Origin: Nakamurella sp. PAMC28650
Lineage (GTDB): Bacteria; Actinomycetota; Actinomycetes; Mycobacteriales; Nakamurellaceae
Assembly (NCBI RefSeq): GCF_014303395.1
Contig: NZ_CP060298.1
Span: forward strand, 1,922,001 to 1,986,000
DNA: 64,000 nt
Direction: 5' to 3'
Numbering within the stretch: the first letter of the stretch is position 1; the number at the start of each line of letters is the position of its first letter. Positions 6,763 through 16,400 of this stretch are shown here, piece by piece. The notes beneath the pieces were generated by a model. It searched no databases, was not told where the DNA came from, and saw nothing but the letters and a program-made list of their open reading frames with translations. The translations under genes were made by a program, and so were the position numbers.

Positions 6763-8823
6763 TCAGAATGGGGGCTCGTCGGGGTCAGGGTGTCGGCGCT
6801 TGTGTTCCTGTTCCATCTGGATGGCGTAGATGCCCGGCACGAGGCGTTGGGTGATTCTCCGGTTGGCGGCCTGGTATTGCTCGTAGCTGTCGAAGGTGTC
6901 GATGTAGGCCTGCACTTCGGCGGCGAACTCCTCGTCGCTGCGTTCAGCTTTCGGCCAGGGCCGTGGTGTCGGCCCGATGTAGTGGACCCGATGGGGTGGC
7001 TTGGCCAGGAACAGTCGTTGTTGTTCGGCGAGTTCCTCTGCTTCGAGTTGTTGTTGCCGTTTCCTGGCGATGAGCAGCATCGTCTGTTCCGTCTGGATCC
7101 GGGCGGTGCTGGCGCCGGGTTCGGTGGGGTTGCCATGGCCGCAGGTGCAGCTGCACACCTCCGGCGCATCCGGATCGACCGTGTGGTCGCTGCTGGCACC
7201 GTTGGGTGGGGTGTGCTCGCTCTCGGGCAGGGCGTGTTCGGTGGGGTGGTCGCGGTAGTGGTGGTGGGTGGGGCTGGTCCAGTTCATGGTGAGTCCGTCG
7301 GCGGGGTCCCGGGTGGGGGTCCAGTCGGTGAAGGTCCGGATGACGTGGTGGTGCCGGCATTCGGGGTCGAGGCAGTGGGCGGCGGTGCGCCCACCTCGTT
7401 CGGGGTCGGCGTGACGGTAGGGGATGCGGTGGTCCAGGTCGGCCAGGCCGCCGCGGATCCGGCAGGACGGGAACCGGCAGGTGGTGTTCGCTGCGATCAC
7501 CTGATCGCGGACCAGCTGGTTGGGCAGGTAGGCGGTGCCGCCGACAGCGGCGGCGTACCCGGAGCTGTCGGTGACGATCACCGCCAACGACCGGATCGAG
7601 GTGGCCATCGCGAGGGCGATGTGGGCGGGGATGATTCCGTGGCCGGTCAGGGCGGCGGGATCCTGGTCGAATTGGGTGAACGCGGCCAGCGACATCGTCA
7701 GGTTGAAGTGTGCTCCGCGACCTTGGTGGGTGGTCACCTTCGACAACCGCACCCTCACCGGAACAACCGCCGTTGCCGCCTCGGCCGGCGCGCCGGTGGT
7801 GGGGACGAAGTCGGTCGATGCTTCCGGCTCGGTGGGATCTGTTGCTGTCGAGGGGGTTCCGCCGCTCGGGCCTTCCCTGGCGTTGGTCGTGGTATTGGTG
7901 CCGGCGGGTCCCGGTTCCGGGCTCGGGCGGTGCATGTCGCCGACCTGGACGTATCCGTCGGTGAGCAGCTGCGTGCAGATGTCCACCAGAGCGTCTGCGC
8001 GGCGGGCGGCGATGGGCCGGTCATCGCAGCCGGCGGTGGCCCGGGCGATGGAATCGAGCAGGTCGTACACCGACACCGCCCCCTCCGCGGGTAGGTGCGC
8101 CCGGATCATCCCCATCCCGTCCACCGACGGACAGTGGTCCACGAACCGGTCCCGCCGCGCTGCCACCGCCCGCTTCTTCGACGCGGCCGGATCGGCGGCG
8201 ATCACCCGGCGGTCGATCATCGGTGTCAGCTGACCCGGTGTCCGGGTCTCCGCCAGCGGCAGCACCGCCGCCTCCACCCGCGCCCGTAGTTCCGGGGTCA
8301 ACAGGGCGGTGCGCTGGGCGATGGTTCGCGCCCGGGGCAGATCGATCCGCCCGTCCCGCAGTGCCGCGAGGGTGGCGGGCAGGTCCTGCACCAACTCCAC
8401 CGCATCGGCGACCCGCCGCGCGGCGCCGGGCGGCGACTGGTGCAAGGCGGCGCCGATCTCCGCCGCGGCCATCGACCGGGCCCGCTCCACGATCAGACAC
8501 TGCACCGCGAAATCGTCGGTGGACCCGTCCGGGCGGGTCGTCAACCCGGTGTGATCGACCAGGCCGTCGATGAGTTTCTGGATGTTCCTGGACCGGCCCG
8601 GCAGGGAGAACTCTGCCACCGCCGCGACCTGCAGCGCCTGTAGATGGGAGATCAACCGGTCGGTCGCCACGATCAGATCCGGCAACTCCGAAGGCGACAA
8701 GCCCGCCGGACACGCCCGGGTCACCGCCGCGAACGACTCCGCCGCCGGCACCCATGAGGACACCGCAGACCACAACGGTGCAGCATCGACCGCCACTTCC
8801 GTCACCTGCGACACCACACCCAC
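6763..8823 (-). CDS. DUF222 / 13E12-type protein with HNH nuclease domain
   Basis: This is a 686-aa member of the actinobacterial 13E12 repeat family. The N-terminal DUF222 region covers roughly residues 30-380. A C-terminal HNH motif follows at about 445-500, with CRFPSC, DLDHRIPY and two His/Cys-rich turns (HCLDPECRHHH). A low-complexity Thr/Pro/Glu linker lies around residues 310-340. These genes are numerous and mobile-like in actinobacteria, and several in M. tuberculosis are LexA-controlled (established knowledge). Consistent with that, a LexA-like box lay just upstream until IS1595 cut it (see 8860-8871). The start is the GTG at 8823. The cellular role is unknown. Confidence 0.88.
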   Translation of the reverse strand: MGVVSQVTEVAVDAAPLWSAVSSWVPAAESFAAVTRACPAGLSPSELPDLIVATDRLISHLQALQVAAVAEFSLPGRSRNIQKLIDGLVDHTGLTTRPDGSTDDFAVQCLIVERARSMAAAEIGAALHQSPPGAARRVADAVELVQDLPATLAALRDGRIDLPRARTIAQRTALLTPELRARVEAAVLPLAETRTPGQLTPMIDRRVIAADPAASKKRAVAARRDRFVDHCPSVDGMGMIRAHLPAEGAVSVYDLLDSIARATAGCDDRPIAARRADALVDICTQLLTDGYVQVGDMHRPSPEPGPAGTNTTTNAREGPSGGTPSTATDPTEPEASTDFVPTTGAPAEAATAVVPVRVRLSKVTTHQGRGAHFNLTMSLAAFTQFDQDPAALTGHGIIPAHIALAMATSIRSLAVIVTDSSGYAAAVGGTAYLPNQLVRDQVIAANTTCRFPSCRIRGGLADLDHRIPYRHADPERGGRTAAHCLDPECRHHHVIRTFTDWTPTRDPADGLTMNWTSPTHHHYRDHPTEHALPESEHTPPNGASSDHTVDPDAPEVCSCTCGHGNPTEPGASTARIQTEQTMLLIARKRQQQLEAEELAEQQRLFLAKPPHRVHYIGPTPRPWPKAERSDEEFAAEVQAYIDTFDSYEQYQAANRRITQRLVPGIYAIQMEQEHKRRHPDPDEPPF

Positions 8824-8859
8824 CCCCGCAAAGCCCTCGACAACCCACCCAGGACCTAC

Positions 8860-8871
8860 TCGGTCATATGT
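8860..8871. promoter_or_regulatory. Left part of a LexA-like box split by IS1595
   Basis: TCGGTCATATGT (8860-8871) joined to TCGA (11223-11226) across the IS1595 insertion rebuilds TCGGTCATATGTTCGA. That matches 10 of 12 defined positions of the actinobacterial LexA consensus TCGAAC-N4-GTTCGA. It lies 37 bp upstream of the HNH gene start. The element now separates the halves, and its 8-bp target duplication TCATATGT sits in the box centre. Confidence 0.55.
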
Positions 8872-8906
8872 ACTGGGTAGCTGCTTGAGTCAAGTAGTAT
8901 TTGGCC

Positions 8907-9344
8907 ATGTCAGAGCCAGTGTGTGCCTACCCGGTCGGTGGTGTCGATTACCCCCGGACCTTTCAGGAGTTGCTGGAGTGGTTCCCGGATGACTCGTCGT
9001 GTCTGGCGTATCTGGAGCGTCTGCGGTGGCCCCAGGGGTTTGTGTGTCCGGTGTGCGGGGCGCCCGGCGGTTGGCGTACGGCGAAGGCGAAATGGATGTG
9101 CACCAGGTGTGGCCGGCAGACGTCGGTGACCGCCGGCACGATCTTCCACCGGCTCCGGACGCCGCTGTCGACGTGGTTCGCGGCGATCTGGTTCATCACC
9201 TCGCAGAAGAACGGGATGTCCGCGCAAGGTCTGCAGCGGGTGCTGGGTTTCGGATCCTACGAAACAGCGTGGGCGTGGCTGCAGAAGCTACGCCGGGCGA
9301 TGGTCCGCCCCGAGCGGGAGTTGCTCTCCGGTGTGGTGGAGTTA
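8907..9344 (+). pseudogene. IS1595 (ISXO2-like) transposase, N-terminal part
   Basis: This part covers codons 1-146 of the transposase. A zinc ribbon (C47-x2-C50 ... C65-x2-C68) is followed by the conserved FHRLRTPLSTWFAAIWF and LQRVLGFGSYETAW region. The frame reaches LLSGVVEL at 9344, where the ISAzo13 element begins. Beyond that point the reading continues into foreign sequence and stops at 9434. The frame resumes exactly at 10657, so 146 + 177 codons would give an intact 323-aa protein. Confidence 0.9.
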
Positions 9345-10653
9345 GGGCCCGCCCGCGAATTATTTGGGTGTGTCCGGGCGTGTCGCGGGGTGCAGGCTGT
9401 AGTTCCAGTCGCCGTGGAAGTCATGGCGGTGTAGCTGGCTGCTTTCAAGTTCTTTGATCTGGCGGTCGCTGATCTTGATTCCCCTCTCGTAGATGCCCAG
9501 GTCCAGTTCGGCGTGGACGCTGAGCCCGGTGGTGGTGGTTGTGGCTTTGATGGTTTCGATGACGACTTCGTGGGAGGTCAGGGGTCGGGCCCGCCAGCTA
9601 CGGCTGATCGCGGAGAAGAGGCGATGCTCGATCTTGTTCCATTTCGAGGTGCCCGGCGGAAGGTGGCACACGGTGATCGCCAGTCCGGTTTCGGTGGCCA
9701 GCGCGGCGAGTTCGGTTTTCCACAACCGTAGCCGGGAGCCGTTGGACCCGCCGGAATCAGCGGTGATCATCAACCTTGTTGCGCTTGGATAAGTGTTGGT
9801 GCCCACGGTGTTCCACCATCGGCGGATGGATTCCACGGCGAACTGCCCGGTGTCGGCGTCGGTGCCGACGTTGATCCATCCGGTGTTCGCGGCGATGTCG
9901 TACACCCCGTACGGGGCGACCTTGCCCAGGGTTTTGTCCATGAAGTCGTGGACGCTGGTCCGGGTGGGTTCACCCTGGGGTTCCCATTCCTTGCCGCCGA
10001 TGCTGAAATTCCCGATCAGCTCCTTTTTCTTGGTGTCGACGCTGATGACCGGTTCACCGGCGGCGCTGAACGCGGTGGCCTGATCGTTGAGATAGTTGAA
10101 CTGGGCGTCGCGGTCGGGGTGTTGGTTGCCCTCGAGGGTCTTGACGTTGGCTTGCAGGCTGTATCCGTTGGCCTTCAACAAGTTTCCCACTGTGGATGCC
10201 GACACCGGGTGGCCGTTGGTGGTCAGCGTGGCGGCTAGTTTCGACGTCGATTTCGTTGTCCACCGCAGCATCGACATCGGATCGCCGCGGGTCACCGGAT
10301 CCACCAGGGCATCCAACGCTTCCCACAGGGTGGGGTCGGTCACCGCCGCGCTGGGCCGGCCGGCGCCGGGGCGCCGGACCCGGCCCGGGATCTGGTCGGG
10401 GTAGTCCAATTCGCGGACTCCTTGGGCCACGGTGTCCGGGTGCGCACCGATCGCCCCGGCGACCACTTTGATCCCGCCCCGGCCCAGCGCCTTGGCTTCC
10501 GAGCCGAGCAACAACCGCCAGGCCCGCTCATCCAGATGGGGTCTGATCAGCAACAACCGTGACGTGAGGACTTCCACATCGGTGGTGGGTAGGGGCATAG
10601 CACAATTCTAGCGAAAAGAACCAGTCAAACCTACGTAATTACCCGGCATGTCC
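9345..10653 (-). mobile_element. ISAzo13-family element nested in IS1595
   Basis: This 1,309-bp element is inserted in the IS1595 transposase. The first 30 bp at 9345 and the reverse complement of the last 30 bp match at 20 positions, including a shared AATTA and GCC. TTA occurs at both edges (9342-9344 and 10654-10656), consistent with a 3-bp target duplication. A single transposase gene runs on the minus strand. Confidence 0.88.
9360..10598 (-). CDS. ISAzo13-family transposase
   Basis: This is an apparently complete 412-aa transposase. The N-terminal part (residues 1-80) is a helix-turn-helix region with the conserved GRGGIKVVAGAIG. DDE-type catalytic residues are visible at about Asp187 (VISVDTKKKE), Asp278 (ITADSGGSNG) and Glu322 (WNKIEHRLFS). 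The gene ends 15 bp from the left edge of the element. It appears intact, so the element may still be mobile. Confidence 0.9.
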   Translation of the reverse strand: MPLPTTDVEVLTSRLLLIRPHLDERAWRLLLGSEAKALGRGGIKVVAGAIGAHPDTVAQGVRELDYPDQIPGRVRRPGAGRPSAAVTDPTLWEALDALVDPVTRGDPMSMLRWTTKSTSKLAATLTTNGHPVSASTVGNLLKANGYSLQANVKTLEGNQHPDRDAQFNYLNDQATAFSAAGEPVISVDTKKKELIGNFSIGGKEWEPQGEPTRTSVHDFMDKTLGKVAPYGVYDIAANTGWINVGTDADTGQFAVESIRRWWNTVGTNTYPSATRLMITADSGGSNGSRLRLWKTELAALATETGLAITVCHLPPGTSKWNKIEHRLFSAISRSWRARPLTSHEVVIETIKATTTTTGLSVHAELDLGIYERGIKISDRQIKELESSQLHRHDFHGDWNYSLHPATRPDTPK

Positions 10654-10656
10654 TTA

Positions 10657-11190
10657 GATGAAGTGTTCATCGGCAACGAGCCTCGCGGCCGCGCAGGCGG
10701 CGTGAAGGACCACACCGCGGCGATGATCGCAGTGGAATCGATCCCCGGCCGCAAGCTGGGCAGGGTCCGCATCGAGCTGGCCGAGACAGCCCGATCGGTC
10801 AGCATGCTCGGCTTCGCCGACCGCGTCATCGCCAAAGGATCAACGGTCAGAACCGATGGCGCCAACTACCTGAAGAAGCTGACCGCGGCCGGCTACGAGC
10901 ACGTCGCGTTCGTCGGGACCGACAGCGCCGAGCCCGCCCACATCAACCTCCCCGGCGTCCACATGGTCGCCTCGCTGCTCAAACGCTGGCTGACCGGCAC
11001 CCTGCATTACGCGGTCTCCCAGGAGCACCTGGCCTACTACCTGGACGAATACACATTCCGGTTCAACCGACGCACCTCGAAGAGTCGCGGGCTTTTGTTC
11101 TACCGACTGTTGCAGCAGGCCGTGAACACAGACCCACACCCGCTCGCTGAACTGCGCAATCCTGTTGCAGCAGTGGACGTCCCGTTCTGA
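10657..11190 (+). pseudogene. IS1595 transposase, C-terminal part
   Basis: This part covers codons 147-323 of the split transposase. It begins DEVFIGNEPRGRAGG directly after the TTA duplicate and includes the catalytic DDE/N region with GTDSAEPAHINLPGVH, LAYYLDEYTFRFNRR and YRLLQQAV. It is in frame with 8907-9344, since both blocks are whole codons. An ATG at 10648 inside the edge of ISAzo13 could open a 180-aa fragment, but it lacks the zinc ribbon. Confidence 0.88.
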
Positions 11191-11284
11191 ACTTTACTCA
11201 AGCAGCTACCCGGTTCATATGTTCGATTCTACCTCTGAACGTGATGCAGTGCAATAGATCTGACGTCCATGCGATCGGCTCAGG

Positions 11285-11605
11285 GTGAACATCACGATTT
11301 GCGAAGAGAGCTTGCTCTTCCGACCTCGGGTACGTGGGGGCGCTGCTTTCGTGACAGATCCGGGAAGTGTTCGGCATCGACCGACTGTTCGTTTCTCCGG
11401 AACGTCGTCGCGCAGGAATCGGGTGGGGCCCTGCTGCAGCACGTACTCCGCCGAGCCGGTCACCGGGCCGTGGTGCGTCTGGCGCCGTGCCCTCGATTTC
11501 GTCGTCAACGGGCTCGGTGAACGACCGGGCCTCGCCGCGGCGCAGTGCCCGGCGCTGACCGACGCCGAACTGGTCGCGTCGATGAAGGCGCGCCGGCGCC
11601 TCTAG
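11285..11605 (+). pseudogene. Decayed fragment, possibly GNAT acetyltransferase
   Basis: No single frame looks like a protein here. Reading across frames gives FGIDRLFVSPERRRAGIG (frame of 11367), then ALLQHVLRRAGHRAVVRL (frame of 11269), then ALTDAELVASMKARRRL (frame of 11285). The first two pieces resemble the acetyl-CoA motif of GNAT acetyltransferases (R-RRRGIG-ALL). At least two frameshifts are needed, so this is a relic if the match is right. It lies between the IS1595 and IS1380 copies. Confidence 0.35.
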
Positions 11606-11699
11606 CCTCAATCTTTCTTGAGATGACTGGCCTTCCCTCGGCGCGATAGATCTGGTGTTGTGACGCCCACCGCGGGTCTGCGGGTTCGTCAGAGCGACC

Positions 11700-13260
11700 C
11701 AGGGTCATCTGGGTGGTGCCGGATTCCACGTTCCGGTGGGTCTTCTCGATGTTGGTCGGGGTGGGGGTGCTGCGGTCAGGTGGCCTGCTTGAGGGCGTGC
11801 AGTCGGGTCAGGCCGGTGGCGAACAGGTGCTGGTGCGGGGCGTGCCCGGACAGCCGCAGCCAGACTCGTCGGGATCGGCGCGCAATGGTCGCCGCCACGG
11901 AGAACAGCTGCAACCGCAGCCGTTTCGGTTCCCACCGGCGGGCCCCGGTGCCGGTCAACGCCAGCATCTGCAGCCACGCGGTCAGCTCCGTCGCCAACTG
12001 GACGACAGCGACCCAGATCTGATTTTGCGCGAACGCAGTCAAGGGCAGGTTCCGCAGCCCGGTGTCTTTCGCGTTGCGGATCCGGTCCTCGCAGCGGGCC
12101 CGGTGGCGGTGCCGCAACTCCAGGTCCGCCAACTGCCCGCCGGTGGTGTTGGTGACAAACGCGGTCAGCCGGTTCCCGCCTGAGTCGGTGAACCGCAACT
12201 GCGCCCCGGGGTGCGGACGTTCGGCCCGCACGATCACCCGCATCCCTGCCGGCCACGTTGACAGGTCCAGCAGGCCGGTGAGTTCGGTGACCCACGCCCC
12301 GTCGCGGACCTTCCCATCGCCGTCGTAGGCCGGTGTCCACCCTGGTCGGGGATCAGGTTGATCTTGTCGACGATGTCCTGCGTCAGCCCGAACCCCACCG
12401 AATACGACAGGCCCTGCCCGGCCAGCCACTTCAGGTATTCGTGGGTGCCGCCGCCACTGTCGGCGCGGACCAGCACCCTGCGCCCGATCCGGCCACCGCG
12501 GCGGTTGAAGGGCAACTGCCGCAACGCATCCTTGGTGACCGCGATGTGGTCGGCGGCGGTGTTGGACCCGGCCCTTCCGGGGCGCAGCATCATCGACAGC
12601 GGCTCACCGGTGCCGTCGGGGCCGTGGTCCACCCACGATCCCAACGGATGGAACCCGAAACCGCGCTTGTAGGTCGGCGCCGCCAGTTCCTTCTCCGAGT
12701 GGGAGGTGATCAAGGTGGCGTCCAGGTCGATGATCAACGGCCGGTCCCGGTCGATTCCGAAGTCAGGGGCGTCCTTCCCGGCCATCTTCCACACCCGCTG
12801 TCGGACTGCTGCTCTGGCCTGGTTGATCGCCGCCAAAGCGGCCTGCGGGGTCGCGGCCAACGCGTCGACCAGCCGGGACACGGTCGGGTCCGAGGCGACC
12901 CGGCCGAACACCGCCGGCTCAGACCGCAACGCCGAGATGTCGGCCAGGCAGTCCCCGCCGATGGCGACGCTGATCGCCAGGTCCAGCAGGATCTTCCCCG
13001 GATCCAGCACCGCCCACTGCTTGCGCCACGGCTCCAACGCGGCAGACAAAGCCCGGTCCAACCCGACCTTCCCGGCGGTGGTGACCAGCAGCACCGCACC
13101 CGCATGGGACACCACCCGCTTCGCGGTCGTGTCTACTGTCAACGGCGGGTAGAAACCGGTAGGGTTCGGCATCAGAAAGGTGCTCCTGTTTGCTGACGAT
13201 GTGGATCTCAGAGACCCTCATCATCGCAGGTCGGGGCACCTTTCCCTCACTTCGAAACAC
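11700..13260 (-). mobile_element. IS1380-family element, ends not resolved
   Basis: The transposase (11776-13172) and its conserved leader (about 13173-13235, with GATGATGAGGGTCTCTGAGA on the minus strand) identify an IS1380-like insertion. I could not find convincing terminal repeats, so the limits are approximate. It lies immediately upstream of lhr. Confidence 0.7.
11776..13172 (-). pseudogene. IS1380 transposase, single frameshift
   Basis: The N-terminal frame (13172 down to about 12343) reads MPNPTGFYPPLTVDTTAKRV to KINLIPDQG and includes DRDRPLIIDLDATLITSHSE and RVLVRADSGGGTHEYL. The rest is in another frame (from GWTPAYDGDGKVRDGAW at about 12340 to ALKQAT, ending at 11776). Adding one base to the G-run at 12340-12342 (minus strand) would join them as LIPDQGWTPAYDG, giving about 465 aa, the usual length. 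Loss of one G is therefore the simplest cause. It is probably inactive unless ribosomes slip at the run. Confidence 0.85.
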
Positions 13261-13416
13261 CCACCTCAGCACTCCCGTGAAAGCGCGAGGCTAGCACTCG
13301 GACCGGCCCGACCGACCCGACCGGCCGGCCTGACTGGCCTGACTGGTCTGTCAGACCGAATGCTCGCAGACCTGCTCGGCGGACCGGCTGTCGGTGCGAG
13401 GAAGCACAATGGCGGG

Positions 13417-16400
13417 GTGGTGCGGAAGCGGGAGTCGACGACGGCGGGCACCGCTGTGCCCAGGACCGCGGACCCGGCACCATCGGAACGACCACCGCTG
13501 GCCTCGCTGGACCGGTTCTCGCCACTGGTCCGCGAGTGGTTCACCACCAGTTTCGCCGAACCCACCCCGGCGCAGGCCGGGGCGTGGGATGCCATCGGGC
13601 GCGGCGAGAACACGCTGGTGGTGGCGCCCACCGGGTCCGGCAAGACGCTGGCCGCGTTCCTGTCCGCGATCAACGCCCTGGTCACGGCCCCGGTCGCCGA
13701 GGCGGGTGCCCGCAAGTGCACGGTGCTCTACCTCTCGCCGCTCAAGGCACTGGCGGTGGACGTCGAGCGCAACCTGCGGTCGCCGCTGGTCGGCATCGGG
13801 TCGCTGGCCGCCCGCAGCGGTGTCACCGTCCCGGAGATCTCGGTGGCCGTCAGGTCCGGAGACACCCCCTCCGGTGATCGCCGCGCCTTCGCCAAGGACG
13901 GCGCGGACATCCTGATCACCACGCCGGAGTCGCTGTTCCTGCTGCTGACCAGCCGGGCCCGGGAGATGCTGACCGGCATCACGACCGTCATCCTCGACGA
14001 GGTGCACGCCGTCGCGGGTACCAAGCGTGGCGCGCACCTGGCGGTTTCGCTCGATCGGCTGGACGCCCTGCTGGACCGGCCGGCCCAACGGATCGGGCTG
14101 TCGGCCACCGTCCGACCGATCGAGGAGGTCGGCCGGTTCCTCACCGGCGGGCGCCCGGTGACGTTCGTCAAGCCGGTCTCGACGAAGCAGATCATCGTCG
14201 ACGTGGTGGTCCCGGTACCGGACATGTCCTCTCTGGGCGAGCCGACCGGCGACCTGACCGGGGCGGCGGCCGGAGAGGTGGCGCGCACCTCGATCTGGCC
14301 CCATGTGGAAGAGCGGGTGGTCGACCTGATCGAGTCGCACCACTCGACGATCGTGTTCGCCAACTCGCGGCGGCTGGCCGAGCGGCTGACGGCGAGATTG
14401 AACGAGATCTACGCCGAGCGTCAGGCGGTGGACGACGACGAGACCGCGGACGGGCCGGCCGGTCGGCCGGCGCAGGTGATGGCCCAGTCGGGATCGAGCA
14501 CCGGTGTACCCGCCGTGCTGGCGCGGGCGCACCACGGCTCGGTCTCGCGGGAACAACGCGCGTTGATCGAGGATCAACTCAAGACGGGTGTGCTGCCGGC
14601 GGTCGTCGCGACCTCGTCGCTCGAGCTCGGCGTCGACATGGGCGCCGTCGACCTGGTCATCCAGGTGGAGGCGCCCCCGTCGGTGGCCAGTGGCCTCCAG
14701 CGGATCGGGCGGGCCGGGCACCAGGTCGGCGCGCCCAGCCACGGAGTGATGTTCCCCAAGTACCGCGGCGACCTGATCTCCTCGGCCGTCGTGGCCGGCC
14801 GGATGAAGACCGGAGCGATCGAAGCGCTCAAGGTGCTGTCGAACCCGCTCGACATCGCGGCGCAGCAGATCGTCGCGATCTGTGCGATGGATCAGATCAC
14901 CGTCGATCAACTGCACGAGCTCCTGCGGAGATCGGCACCGTTCGCGGCGCTGGGTCGCGGCGCGCTCGAGGCGGTCCTTGACATGCTCTCCGGCCGGTAC
15001 CCGAGCGAACAGTTCGCCGAGCTGAGGCCCCGGCTGACGTGGGACCGGGTCACCGGCGAACTGACCGGACGCCCTGGTGCGCAACGCCTTGCGGTCACCT
15101 CGGGCGGCACGATCCCGGACCGCGGAATGTTCGGCGTCTTCCTGGCGTCCGGTGAGGGTCCCGGCCGGCGGGTCGGCGAGCTCGACGAGGAGATGGTCTA
15201 CGAGTCGCGGGTCGGCGACGTGTTCGCCCTCGGGTCCAGTTCCTGGCGGATCATGGAGATCACCCACGAGAAGGTGCTGGTGCTGCCGGCCCCCGGAGTA
15301 CCGGGGAGGTTGCCTTTCTGGAAGGGCGACTCGCTGGGCCGCCCCGCCGAGCTGGGCCGTGCGCACGGTGAGTTCGTCCGCCAGATCAGCGATCTGCCGG
15401 TCGATGCCGCCCACCGGCGGCTGTCCGGTGACGGGCTCGATGCCTTTGCCGCCGACAACGTGATCGCCTACCTGTCCGAGCAGCGGGAAGCCGTCGGCCT
15501 GGTACCGGACGAGAAAACCATCGTGGTGGAGCGATTCCGGGACGAACTGGGGGACTGGCGCCTGGTCGTCCACTCGCCGTACGGCGCCGCGGTGCACGCG
15601 CCCTGGGCGCTGGTGGTCGCGGCCAGGATGCGAGAGCGTTTCGGTGTCGACGTGCAGGCCATGCACGCCGACGACGGGATCGTGCTCCGTCTTCCGGACG
15701 TCGAATACGAGGGTGACGGCCCCGACATCCTGGACGCGATCGCGCTGGACGCCGAGACGCTGGAAGCCGAGGTGACGTCGGAGATCGGAGGATCGGCGGT
15801 CTTCGCCTCCCGTTTCCGGGAGTGTGCGGCGCGGGCACTGCTGTTGCCGCGCAGGCAGATCGGCAAGCGTCAGCCGCTCTGGCAGCAACGCCAGCGGGCC
15901 AGTCAGCTGTTGGAGGTCGCCGCTCGGTATCCGACCTTCCCGATCGTCGCCGAAGCCGTCCGGGAGTGCCTTTCCGACGTCTTCGACGTGCCGGCCCTGG
16001 TGGGTCTGATGCGTGAGATCCAGGCCAGATCGGTACGGATCGTCGAGGTGACGACCCTGTCGCCTTCGCCGTTCGCCCGCTCGCTCCTGTTCGGTTACGT
16101 CGCGCAGTTCCTGTACGAGGGCGATTCGCCGCTGGCCGAAAGGCGGGCTGCGGCCCTCACCGTCGACCCGGCGCTGCTGGCCGAGCTGCTCGGCGGCGGT
16201 GACGGCCTCTCCCTGCGCGACCTGCTGGACCCCCAGGCCATGGCGACCACCGAGGCCGACCTGCAACGGCTCAGCGAGCACCGCCGGGCCAGGTCGATCG
16301 ACGAGATCGCCGACCTGCTCAGGATTCTCGGCCCGCTCACGGTCGAGGAGGTGGCGGCGAGGTCGACGGATCTCGACGCATCGTCGGCGTTGCAACAGCT

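Larger units (their letters stand above)
8872..11214 (+). mobile_element. IS1595-family element, interrupted by an ISAzo13 element
   Basis: The terminal inverted repeats are about 24 bp with two mismatches. They share GGGTAGCTGCTTGAGT, starting at 8872 on the left and ending at 11214 on the right. An 8-bp duplication TCATATGT flanks them (8864-8871 and 11215-11222), the size expected for this family. Subtracting the inner element and one TTA leaves 1,031 bp, a normal IS1595 length. The only gene is the split transposase. Confidence 0.92.
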
